From: Clostridia bacterium
GTDB taxonomy: Bacteria; Bacillota_A; Clostridia; Oscillospirales; CAG-272
Assembly (NCBI GenBank): GCA_017472105.1
Contig: JAFUQY010000053.1
Coordinates: 1 to 5,375, forward strand
Reading direction: 5' to 3'
Length of the DNA: 5,375 bases
A program made the translations under genes and the position numbers. How positions within the stretch are numbered: position 1 is the stretch's first letter; each line of letters starts with the position of its first letter. Positions 1 to 5,375 of the stretch are shown here, in pieces. The notes below the pieces were generated by a model that did no database searches, was not told the DNA's origin, and saw nothing but the letters and a program-made list of their open reading frames with translations.

Positions 1-165
1 CGTTGCCGGGCTCTCGATTCGGCAACCAGGAGTGCCTGGACCCAAGGCTCCGCCGGGCGAGGGATTCATACCCGTGCAGTTTTGGGGTTGAGCGATTTTC
101 CTTCAGGGATAATGACACTCAGTTCCCTCGGTAAACTCAGCCTGCGGCGCGGTGTGGGTTTAAGT
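1..165 (-). ncRNA. Candidate structured non-coding RNA, partial, runs off the left edge
   Basis: No convincing gene is present here, but the sequence folds into nested helices. ACCCA at 40-44 pairs with TGGGT at 155-159, CGCCG at 51-55 with CGGCG at 145-149, CGAGGGA at 58-64 with TCCCTCG at 124-130, and ACCC at 70-73 with GGGT at 85-88. Two further hairpins lie at 2-8/20-26 (GTTGCCG/CGGCAAC) and 26-30/35-39 (CCAGG/CCTGG). Perfect complementarity fits either strand. I favour the minus strand because its translation contains PRELSVIIPEGK, a string I remember from many short, probably spurious 'hypothetical proteins' of Clostridia; that recurrence is what a conserved RNA would produce. This is memory and could not be checked. 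Candidate identities are a raiA-motif RNA or another clostridial structured RNA. On the plus strand CAGCCTGCGGCG (139-149 region) resembles the 3' closing strand of enterobacterial 6S RNA, but the hairpins at 2-39 do not fit 6S. The exact ends are unknown. Confidence 0.42.
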
Positions 166-193
166 TGGTTCTGTTGACGAAACGTTCGTTTTT

Positions 194-222
194 GTAGGGT
201 TGCCCCTTGCGGGTAACCGCCG
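194..222. repeat. GTAGGG-hairpin-CCGCCG intergenic repeat, copy 1
   Basis: The element begins GTAGGG and ends CCGCCG. Its core forms an 8-bp stem, 198-205 with 211-218 (GGTTGCCC/GGGTAACC, one G-U pair), around the loop CTTGC. It shares this frame with the copy at 333-360 although the stem sequences differ, which suggests a dispersed palindromic repeat kept for its shape. Such GTAGGG-led palindromes are, from memory, widespread between genes of gut Clostridia. No gene function is implied. Confidence 0.5.
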
Positions 223-251
223 AACAATTTATGTCCGCACATCCGGCGATG
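217..251. repeat. Imperfect direct repeat, unit 1
   Basis: This unit starts CCGCCGAA and ends with the 17-base string CCGCACATCCGGCGATG (235-251), which recurs exactly at 294-310. The middle part differs and the second unit is one base shorter. The 3' end itself contains a small CATC-CGGC-GATG hairpin. It directly abuts the hairpin repeat at 194-222. Confidence 0.6.
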
Positions 252-276
252 AAATCCGACATTTGCCCTGAACCGT

Positions 277-310
277 CCGCCGAAAAATCACAACCGCACA
301 TCCGGCGATG
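277..310. repeat. Imperfect direct repeat, unit 2
   Basis: Second copy of the unit at 217-251, starting CCGCCGAA and ending with the identical 17 bases at 294-310. The sequence before it (264-284, TGCCCTGAACCGTCCGCC) reappears in a decayed form right after it at 311-329, so the tandem pattern may include a third, worn copy. Its last bases contain the ATG at 308 that could be mistaken for the start of the WG-repeat gene. Confidence 0.6.
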
Positions 311-332
311 CTGCCCAACGTCCGCAAAAACC

Positions 333-360
333 GTAGGGGAGGATATTATCCTCCCGCCGG
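333..360. repeat. GTAGGG-hairpin-CCGCCG intergenic repeat, copy 2
   Basis: GTAGGG at 333-338 runs into a near-perfect palindrome: GGGAGGATA at 337-345 and TATCCTCCC at 347-355 with a single central T, followed by GCCGG. It has the same frame as copy 1. It lies 47 bases before the preferred start of the WG-repeat gene. It lacks a T-tract, so it does not look like a terminator. Confidence 0.55.
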
Positions 361-394
361 AAAATACACATTAAAAAATTCAAACCAACAACCC

Positions 395-398
395 AAGG
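395..398 (+). promoter_or_regulatory. Weak Shine-Dalgarno site (AAGG) for the WG-repeat gene
   Basis: AAGG lies 8 bases before the ATG at 407. It is short, but the spacing is right, and it supports the ATG at 407 over the in-frame ATG at 308, which has no purine-rich site just upstream. Confidence 0.4.
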
Positions 399-406
399 TA
401 CACCCC

Positions 407-2074
407 ATGAAAAAATTCCTGAGCCAATTGAAGAAGCCTGCGGTGCGGGCAGTACAGCTGATCCTTATTTTCGGGATAGCTTTTCTTGTGCTGCTGTATT
501 TTATGGGGGCATATGATCTGTCGTTTCTCGATCGGTACAAGCTGCTGGATGACGGCAGAACGAACAGCGCGGGCGGGAATATGTTTTCCGATGCTCTGCA
601 TGACCTGATCGACGAGGGCGAAGATGTGACCGTACCCGCTGAAACGGACGAAGCCGGTGAGACGATTCCGGAAAACTCGGCCGAACCCGCGGTTTCTTAC
701 AGGACATCCGCCGCGAAAACACTTGCCGAAACCCAGCTTGAGGATAAACCCGCCGCAATCCTGTCTCTGGAAACACTTGCCGAGAGCGGATATACCGCGG
801 CCGACGACACCTATGACTACATCCCCGGCGAATCAGCGCTTGGACGCATGACGTTCAGCTACCAGCTTCCCGAGACCTATTCCCTCAGAAAACGGCTCAC
901 GACGCGGAATACCGTCATCTACCCCAGCGACGACAGCGAAAAATATATCGAAACCAAACAGTTCCGCGAAGAGCGTCCCGCAATCGAGCTGTACATGGGC
1001 TATATCCTCATGGATGACGGCTCCGATGTCTTCCTCATCAGCTCCGACGGAACACCGCTCTGCCGCTACGATGCCAAACGGTACGAACCTGCCTATGTGC
1101 GCGACAGCGAGGACAGACCGCTCTTCATGCGCGAAAACAACGGCACGACTGCGTATTTCTACCTCTCCGAGGACGGTTCGCAGTTCATGATCTCCGATTA
1201 TGACCCCAAAAAGGACGGACGCGGTCTCTCCTTCGACTATCCCTCCGATTACGGCAAGTCGGATGCCACGAATATCATCACCACATACAGCAGGGAGCTT
1301 GACCGGTTCGGCTACCTCACAGCGGACGAAAACGGCAACTCCACCGGCGTGCTCGCGTCCTATAAATACACCAGCGCACTCCCGTTTACAAACGGTCTCG
1401 GAGCCGTCACAACCACGGACAACCGCGGAGGCATGTTCTTCCTCAACGAATACGGACGGGAAGCCTTCGACGCGTGCTTCATGTACCTCAGCGAGCACAA
1501 CCGATATACCATCGAAAACCTCATGCCGCCCCTCACCGACGGAATCGAAAGCATCGGCTTCTACTACTTCGATCACGGATTCACCCGCGTCAGACGTCAG
1601 AAGATCGACAACTGGAACTGGGTCATGCGCGGTCTTGTGCGTGTCGTCAGTGACGTCGACTGCCTCATCCGCCCCGACGGAAGTGAGTACGAACTGCCCA
1701 TGGGATATACCCTCGAGGGCTACTCCGACGGATGCATCCTGCTCTCGAAAAACGGCGCGTTCGGCTTCATGGACTACACCGGCGCATGGATCGCTCAGCC
1801 CATCTATACCGACGCCATCCCCTTTGTCAACGGTCTCGCCGCACTTAAAACCGCGGACGGACGCTGGGGCATGATCGACACCCTCGGCAATATCGTGCTC
1901 CCGTTCACGTATGACTCCGTTTCGCAGGTCTCCGGCGGTCTTGTCGCGGCTTACCGGGAGGAAAACGGCTGGACGGTCTTCCGTCTCATGCAGCCTCCGG
2001 TACAGGAAGAACCCGCGCATGAGACCGATGAGGCAGTCTCTGAAATCATCGAAGCACCTGCGGCACAGGAATAA
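407..2074 (+). CDS. Membrane-anchored WG-repeat protein
   Basis: A 555-residue protein whose cellular role is unknown. Residues 1-14 are basic (MKKFLSQLKKPAVR) and residues 16-33 form one strongly hydrophobic segment, so it should be a signal anchor with the rest outside the cell. A low-complexity, acidic, Ala/Glu/Thr-rich stretch (about 50-150) looks like a linker. From about residue 190 to 530 there are WG-type beta repeats: P326-FTNGLGAV followed by RGGMFFLNEYG, then FGFMD at 452-456, then IPFVNGLAAL with GRWGMID around W487-G488, and a last one around W522. Several copies have lost the Trp. Such repeats typically form beta-propeller or solenoid-like surfaces for binding; no catalytic motif is visible. 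The tail is acidic. I chose the start at 407 because the hydrophobic anchor follows it directly, while an extension to the ATG at 308 would add 33 residues encoded by repeat DNA. The next gene begins 42 bases downstream. Family call is fairly sure; function is not. Confidence 0.82.
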   Translation: MKKFLSQLKKPAVRAVQLILIFGIAFLVLLYFMGAYDLSFLDRYKLLDDGRTNSAGGNMFSDALHDLIDEGEDVTVPAETDEAGETIPENSAEPAVSYRTSAAKTLAETQLEDKPAAILSLETLAESGYTAADDTYDYIPGESALGRMTFSYQLPETYSLRKRLTTRNTVIYPSDDSEKYIETKQFREERPAIELYMGYILMDDGSDVFLISSDGTPLCRYDAKRYEPAYVRDSEDRPLFMRENNGTTAYFYLSEDGSQFMISDYDPKKDGRGLSFDYPSDYGKSDATNIITTYSRELDRFGYLTADENGNSTGVLASYKYTSALPFTNGLGAVTTTDNRGGMFFLNEYGREAFDACFMYLSEHNRYTIENLMPPLTDGIESIGFYYFDHGFTRVRRQKIDNWNWVMRGLVRVVSDVDCLIRPDGSEYELPMGYTLEGYSDGCILLSKNGAFGFMDYTGAWIAQPIYTDAIPFVNGLAALKTADGRWGMIDTLGNIVLPFTYDSVSQVSGGLVAAYREENGWTVFRLMQPPVQEEPAHETDEAVSEIIEAPAAQE

Positions 2075-2100
2075 CCACGTCAAAAATTTAATTTATATAA

Positions 2101-2106
2101 AGAGGT
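2101..2106 (+). promoter_or_regulatory. Shine-Dalgarno site (AGAGGT) for the gene at 2117
   Basis: AGAGGT matches the 3' end of 16S rRNA well and lies 10 bases before the ATG at 2117. It is the clearest ribosome binding site in the window and fixes the start of this gene. The 25 bases before it are very AT-rich (TTTAATTTATATAAA) and might also hold a -10 element, but no matching -35 box is evident. Confidence 0.7.
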
Positions 2107-2116
2107 AAGAATCAAA

Positions 2117-2698
2117 ATGGCAATCTTCGGAAAGAAAGATAAAGACAACAAGAACAACGAAAAGACCCCTGAAAAAGAAACCCCCGCAGTTCCCGCAAAC
2201 GAACCCGCTCCTGCTCCCGCTGCAAATCCGGCTCCCGCTGCACAGCCTGCTGCAAATCCGGCAGAAGCACCCGCGGCTCCCAGGTACCAGACACCCGAAG
2301 GATTTGACTTCAACCGCTACTTCCTCGCGGAACGCCGTGTCATGCTCGAAAACGTCAGCTACGAAATCCAGCGTCTCACCAACGTGCAGGGTCAGTTCAA
2401 GCTGGGCGTGAAGGATACCATCGTGGCTCAGGTCATGGGTCAGGCAGGTGTGAAGGCGACCTACAACCGCACCCTGCGCTTTGATCCCGAAGGCCCGTTC
2501 ACGCTGTCCGTTTCCTTCGGCGTCATGCTCGTCTTCAATCCTGGTACGCGTGACGAAATCGACTGGAAGACCATTGATGTAGCGGAAGAATTCAAGAAGA
2601 ACTGCCCGCAGCTCATTCAGCAGATGGCGGCAAAGGCGACCCTCCTCGTTGCGGAAATCACCAACGCAAACGGCAATCCCATCATTCCTGTCAGATAA
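2117..2698 (+). CDS. Small protein with Ala/Pro-rich linker and possible SecB-like domain
   Basis: A 193-residue protein, probably cytosolic, since no signal peptide or membrane segment is seen. Residues 1-20 are highly charged (Lys/Asp/Glu). Residues 21-55 are an Ala/Pro/Asn-rich flexible linker with an internal duplication (PAANPA twice; the DNA string GCTGCAAATCCGGC occurs at 2219 and 2249, 30 bases apart and in frame). Residues 56-193 look like a compact alpha/beta domain: beta-strand-like segments (VSYEIQRLTNV, QGQFKLGVKDT, TLSVSFGVMLVF), then a helix with NCPQLIQQMAAKATLLVAEIT and a closing NPIIPV. The last part resembles the C-terminal helix of the export chaperone SecB, where a Cys-Pro start, a long helix and a final Pro-rich strand are typical. 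I infer a SecB-like fold only from this pattern; sequence similarity to true SecB is low. It lies between the WG-repeat gene (42 bases) and the topoisomerase gene (50 bases), probably in one operon. Confidence 0.85.
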   Translation: MAIFGKKDKDNKNNEKTPEKETPAVPANEPAPAPAANPAPAAQPAANPAEAPAAPRYQTPEGFDFNRYFLAERRVMLENVSYEIQRLTNVQGQFKLGVKDTIVAQVMGQAGVKATYNRTLRFDPEGPFTLSVSFGVMLVFNPGTRDEIDWKTIDVAEEFKKNCPQLIQQMAAKATLLVAEITNANGNPIIPVR

Positions 2699-2748
2699 TC
2701 ATACTGTAATATTGACGCAGAACAGTTTACCGAAAGTTACGAGAATAT

Positions 2749-4761
2749 ATGGCAAAGAAGAAAGAAACCAAAACTCCCGCATACAACAACCAATCCATCA
2801 CGTCGCTCAAGGGCGCTGACCGTGTCAGAAAACGTCCCGCTGTCATTTTCGGCTCCGACGGTCTGGAGGGATGCGAGCATTCCGTGTTCGAAATTCTCTC
2901 CAATGCCGTGGACGAGGCGCGCGAAGGCTTCGGTTCCGTCATCAACATCACGGCGTACAACGATCACTCCATTGAAGTGGAGGACTTCGGACGCGGCGTA
3001 CCGTTGGGATGGAACGAGGGCGAGCAGAGATGGAACTGGGAACTGGTCTACTCCGAGCTATACGCGGGCGGCAAGTACGACAACAACTCCGAGGATTCGG
3101 CGTATGAATTTTCGCTCGGTCTGAACGGTCTCGGTGCATGCGCGACACAGTATTCCAGTGAATTCTTTCATGTAAAATCCTACGACGGCAATAATCTCTC
3201 CGAAATCTCCTTCGAAAAAGGCGAGGCGGTCACGAAACTGAACGTCCGCGCGCTCGAGAAGAAGGAACGCCGCACCGGTACCGTCATCCACTGGCGTCCT
3301 GACTTGCAGGTATTCACGGATATCGACATCCCGAAGGAATACTTCACCGACATGCTCAAGCGGCAGGCGGTCGTCAACCCCGGGATCCGGTTCGTGTTCA
3401 GGTGGCAGAATCCCGACAACGGCTTCGAGGACGCGGAATTCTTCTACGAAAACGGCATCTCCGACTACATTGCCGAAATGGCGGGCGAGACTGCGGAAAC
3501 CAAAATCGCGCAGTTCCACCTCGATACCAAGGGCCGCGACCGTGAGGACATGAAGGACTACAAGCTCACGGCGGACGTGGCATTCACGGTATCGAAGACG
3601 ATTCATGTCATCGAGCATTACCACAACTCCAGCTGGCTCGAGCACGGCGGATCTCCCGACAAGGCGGTGCGTCTGGCGTTTACGTCGGCGGTGGACAAGC
3701 GGCTCAAGGCGACCGGGAAGTACAACAAGAACGAGGCAAAAATCACCTTCGCGGACATCGAGGACTGCCTTGTGCTCGTGACGAACAGCTTCTCGACCCG
3801 TCCGAGCTACGCGAACCAGACCAAGAAAGCGATCACGAACACCTTCATCGCCGAAGCCATGAACGAGTTCCTCAAGCAGCAGCTCGAGTACTTCTTCGCG
3901 GAAAATCCCGTCGATGCGGACCGGCTGTGCAATCAGGTGCTCGTCAACAAACGCTCGCGCGAACAGGCGGAATCCACGCGTCTCGACCTCAAAAAGAAGC
4001 TCGGCACCACGATGGACGTGGCACACCGGGTCGAAAAATTCGTCTCCTGCCGCTCCAAGGACCCCGAACTGCGTGAAGTCTACATCGTGGAAGGCGACTC
4101 CGCAATGACGGTTGTAAAGCTGGCGCGCGATGCAAACTTCCAGGCGATCATCCCGGTGCGCGGTAAAACGCTGAACTGTCTCAAGGCGTCCTACGACCGG
4201 ATTTTCAAGAGCGATATCATTCTCGACCTCTTGCGCGTCATCGGATGCGGCGTGGAGATCAAGACCAAGCACAAGGCGGACATGGTTCCGTTCGATATCG
4301 CGAATCTGAAATGGGCGAAGATCATCATCTGTACCGACGCGGACGAGGACGGCTTCCAGATCCGCACGCTCCTTCTGACGCTGTTCTACCGGCTCCTGCC
4401 CACGCTCATCAAGGAAGGCAGAATCTACATCGCGGAATCTCCGCTGTACGAAATCACGCCGGCGAAGGGTGAAACGGAGTACGCGTACAATGAATTTGAA
4501 AAAGCGGACATTACGAAACGCCTTGATGCGGCTGGGATGAAATACACCCTCCAGCGTTCGAAGGGTCTCGGTGAAAATACCGCGGAGATGATGTCGAAAA
4601 CGACGATGCATCCCGCAACCCGCCGCCTGATCCGTGTCACTCCCGCCGATGCGGCTGCGACTGCGCACATGTTCGACATCATGCTCGGCGACGACCTTGA
4701 AGGACGAAAGCGGTTTATCGCGGAACACGGACATGAATACATGAAAGACGCGGACATTTAA
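2749..4761 (+). CDS. Divergent GyrB/ParE-type DNA topoisomerase II subunit B
   Basis: A 670-residue ATPase/TOPRIM subunit of a type IIA topoisomerase, which with an A subunit would pass one DNA duplex through another using ATP. The GHKL ATPase domain is at the N terminus: E48 and N52 in FEILSNAVDEA, D79 in EDFGRGVP, and an ATP-lid region GGKYDNN...LGLNGLG (canonical GyrB has GGLHGVG). The transducer domain carries the QTK loop (Q357, K359). The TOPRIM domain shows E448 in EGDSA, PVRGK, and the metal triad D530-D532-D534 in TDADEDG, followed by IRTLLLTLFYR. The C terminus keeps QRSKGLGE (605-609) and RRLIRVT. Length is near that of Bacillus GyrB (about 640), without the large enterobacterial insert. 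Departures from canonical GyrB include MT for GG after EGDSA, FQ for SH after the DxDxD triad, and S604 for Tyr before KGLGE. No A-subunit gene follows in this window. The ribosome site is weak (GAAAG/GAG only), so translation may be coupled to the gene upstream. It is probably a paralogue beside the housekeeping gyrase rather than gyrB itself. Confidence 0.92.
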   Translation: MAKKKETKTPAYNNQSITSLKGADRVRKRPAVIFGSDGLEGCEHSVFEILSNAVDEAREGFGSVINITAYNDHSIEVEDFGRGVPLGWNEGEQRWNWELVYSELYAGGKYDNNSEDSAYEFSLGLNGLGACATQYSSEFFHVKSYDGNNLSEISFEKGEAVTKLNVRALEKKERRTGTVIHWRPDLQVFTDIDIPKEYFTDMLKRQAVVNPGIRFVFRWQNPDNGFEDAEFFYENGISDYIAEMAGETAETKIAQFHLDTKGRDREDMKDYKLTADVAFTVSKTIHVIEHYHNSSWLEHGGSPDKAVRLAFTSAVDKRLKATGKYNKNEAKITFADIEDCLVLVTNSFSTRPSYANQTKKAITNTFIAEAMNEFLKQQLEYFFAENPVDADRLCNQVLVNKRSREQAESTRLDLKKKLGTTMDVAHRVEKFVSCRSKDPELREVYIVEGDSAMTVVKLARDANFQAIIPVRGKTLNCLKASYDRIFKSDIILDLLRVIGCGVEIKTKHKADMVPFDIANLKWAKIIICTDADEDGFQIRTLLLTLFYRLLPTLIKEGRIYIAESPLYEITPAKGETEYAYNEFEKADITKRLDAAGMKYTLQRSKGLGENTAEMMSKTTMHPATRRLIRVTPADAAATAHMFDIMLGDDLEGRKRFIAEHGHEYMKDADI

Positions 4762-4810
4762 CGAGAGTGAAGAGAAATGTTAAGAAAACGCTGATTCAGC
4801 TTTAACTTAA

Positions 4811-4823
4811 AAAGCTTCGCTTT
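4811..4823. other. Small hairpin in the 3' region after the topoisomerase gene
   Basis: AAAGC (4811-4815), loop TTC, GCTTT (4819-4823). It lies in the AT-rich gap 4762-4847, which otherwise shows no gene. It has no T-tract directly after it and is probably incidental or a minor RNA-stability element. Confidence 0.3.
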
Positions 4824-4847
4824 CATTGATTAAAAAAGTCAAAATGC

Positions 4848-4882
4848 AAAAGAGCCAATCCCCGTGGAGAAAGGCTCTTTTT
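4848..4882. terminator. Strong intrinsic terminator, probably bidirectional
   Basis: A 9-bp perfect stem, AAAAGAGCC (4848-4856) with GGCTCTTTT (4873-4881), encloses a 16-base loop and ends in a T-tract (4878-4882). It lies 87 bases after the topoisomerase stop codon. On the minus strand the same stem is followed by a T-rich stretch, so it can also end the arabinofuranosidase transcript, whose stop is 28 bases away. This fits two converging transcription units. Confidence 0.9.
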
Positions 4883-4909
4883 GTTATGTCTGCGGATTTA
4901 TGCCGGTGT

Positions 4910-5375
4910 TTACACCGTTTTGATGCGGATCACGTTCCAGCTGTGCTTGCCGAGGGTTGCGGTGAGGACGCCGTTTTCGATCTTCGCGTCGCCGCCGAGT
5001 TCGGGAACAACGTTGTCCGGGTTGTCCGCGGTGTTGATTGCCTTCATGTCGTCGTTGGTCATGAAGAGCTGCTCGACAACGGAGTCTGCGGCAAATGCGG
5101 ACAGGTCACATTCGATAGCGAGGTCTTCGTCGAGGCTGCGGTTGACTGCAAATACGGTGATTTCGCCGTCGTTCTTCACGCAGCAGGTTTCGAGGTAGGG
5201 AACTTCCTTGATGTGGCGGGTTTCGTAAGTCGGGGATTCGACTCTTGCATCGAGAACGGTACCGCGGCCGTACTGGGAAGCGTGCATGAAGGGATAGAAA
5301 ATGGTCTGAGCCCAGCATCTGCCGCCGTTTTCGTTGTTTTCGGTCATGATGGGCGCGATTACGTTCACGAGCTGA
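4910..5375 (-). CDS. abfA: Alpha-L-arabinofuranosidase (GH51), C-terminal part, cut by the window edge
   Basis: The last about 155 residues of an intracellular-type arabinofuranosidase, which removes terminal alpha-L-arabinofuranosyl residues from arabinan and arabinoxylan fragments. The reading frame is open to the right edge (the visible residues begin QLVNVIAPIMTE), so the start, the barrel domain and both catalytic glutamates lie beyond 5375. Family hallmarks seen are LVNVIAPIMTE, AQTIFYPFMHASQYGRG, VPYLETCCV, ITVFAVNRS and the closing SWNVIRIK, which belong to the end of the (beta/alpha)8 barrel and the C-terminal beta-sandwich domain of GH51. An internal GTG at 5368 should not be taken as the start, since the conserved sequence continues upstream of it. 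Stop codon TAA at 4912-4910. It converges with the topoisomerase gene and shares its terminator. The enzyme points to plant-fibre use by the host. GH51 is well supported; abfA is the usual symbol for this family. Confidence 0.93.
   Translation of the reverse strand, partial: QLVNVIAPIMTENNENGGRCWAQTIFYPFMHASQYGRGTVLDARVESPTYETRHIKEVPYLETCCVKNDGEITVFAVNRSLDEDLAIECDLSAFAADSVVEQLFMTNDDMKAINTADNPDNVVPELGGDAKIENGVLTATLGKHSWNVIRIKTV

Noticed and set aside
1..177. 58-codon plus-strand frame open from the left edge to TGA at 175-177
   Set aside because: No recognised protein family; the same bases form nested helices, and other frames are also fairly open, so an RNA explanation fits better.
333..360. 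Palindrome as an intrinsic terminator or operator
   Set aside because: No T-tract follows on either strand, and a second element with the same frame but other stem bases at 194-222 points to a dispersed repeat.
833..2083. 416-codon open frame on the minus strand opposite the WG-repeat gene
   Set aside because: It mirrors the codon structure of the plus-strand gene; its translation is compositionally odd, with no recognisable domain, and the plus strand has clear WG repeats and a membrane anchor.
2682..2710. TGTAAT at 2705-2710 as a -10 box
   Set aside because: It is close to the consensus, but no -35 box is found at a proper distance (TCATTC only); too weak to list.
2712..2740. TTGACG as a -35 box for a promoter just before the topoisomerase gene
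   Set aside because: The hexamer at the proper distance (AGTTAC) matches the -10 consensus poorly, and transcription would begin at or inside the start codon.
3058..4734. 558-codon open frame on the minus strand opposite the topoisomerase gene
   Set aside because: It is a by-product of GC-rich third positions in the GyrB-like gene, which is unmistakable from its motifs; the antisense product is Arg/Val/Asp-rich without a domain.
4881..5198. 105-codon plus-strand frame after the terminator
   Set aside because: It lies opposite the conserved GH51 coding sequence, has no ribosome site, and starts inside the terminator region.

Overview
The window looks like a piece of a GC-moderate-to-rich genome from the class Clostridia, probably an uncultured gut or rumen member of the Oscillospirales/Ruminococcaceae type. 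The pointers are Firmicutes-like ribosome binding sites, a GH51 arabinofuranosidase of the kind common in plant-fibre degraders, a WG-repeat surface protein, and small intergenic hairpin repeats of the 'GTAGGG-palindrome-CCGCCG' type. This assignment is inference from gene content; no taxonomic marker is present.

Layout: positions 1-406 hold no convincing protein gene. Positions 1-165 can fold into a nested, RNA-like structure and probably carry part of a conserved non-coding RNA, more likely read on the minus strand and leaving the window at the left edge. Positions 194-360 hold two hairpin repeats and a pair of imperfect direct repeats. Three plus-strand genes follow: a membrane-anchored WG-repeat protein (407-2074), a small protein with an Ala/Pro-rich linker and a C-terminal domain that may be SecB-like (2117-2698), and a divergent GyrB/ParE-type topoisomerase II subunit (2749-4761). 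The gaps are 42 and 50 bases and show no terminator, so the three may be co-transcribed. A strong hairpin terminator at 4848-4882 closes the set. Converging on it from the right is the 3' end of an alpha-L-arabinofuranosidase gene (minus strand, 4910 to beyond 5375).

How the genes might work together: no pathway is obvious. The topoisomerase subunit keeps the ATP-binding and TOPRIM metal-binding residues but is divergent and has no A subunit beside it in this window. The small protein may be a cytosolic chaperone or adaptor-like protein. The WG-repeat protein should sit in the membrane with its bulk outside. The arabinofuranosidase belongs to a separate transcription unit for plant polysaccharide use. 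The most interesting points are the candidate structured RNA at the left edge and the pairing of an unpartnered, divergent GyrB-like protein with a possible SecB-like protein.
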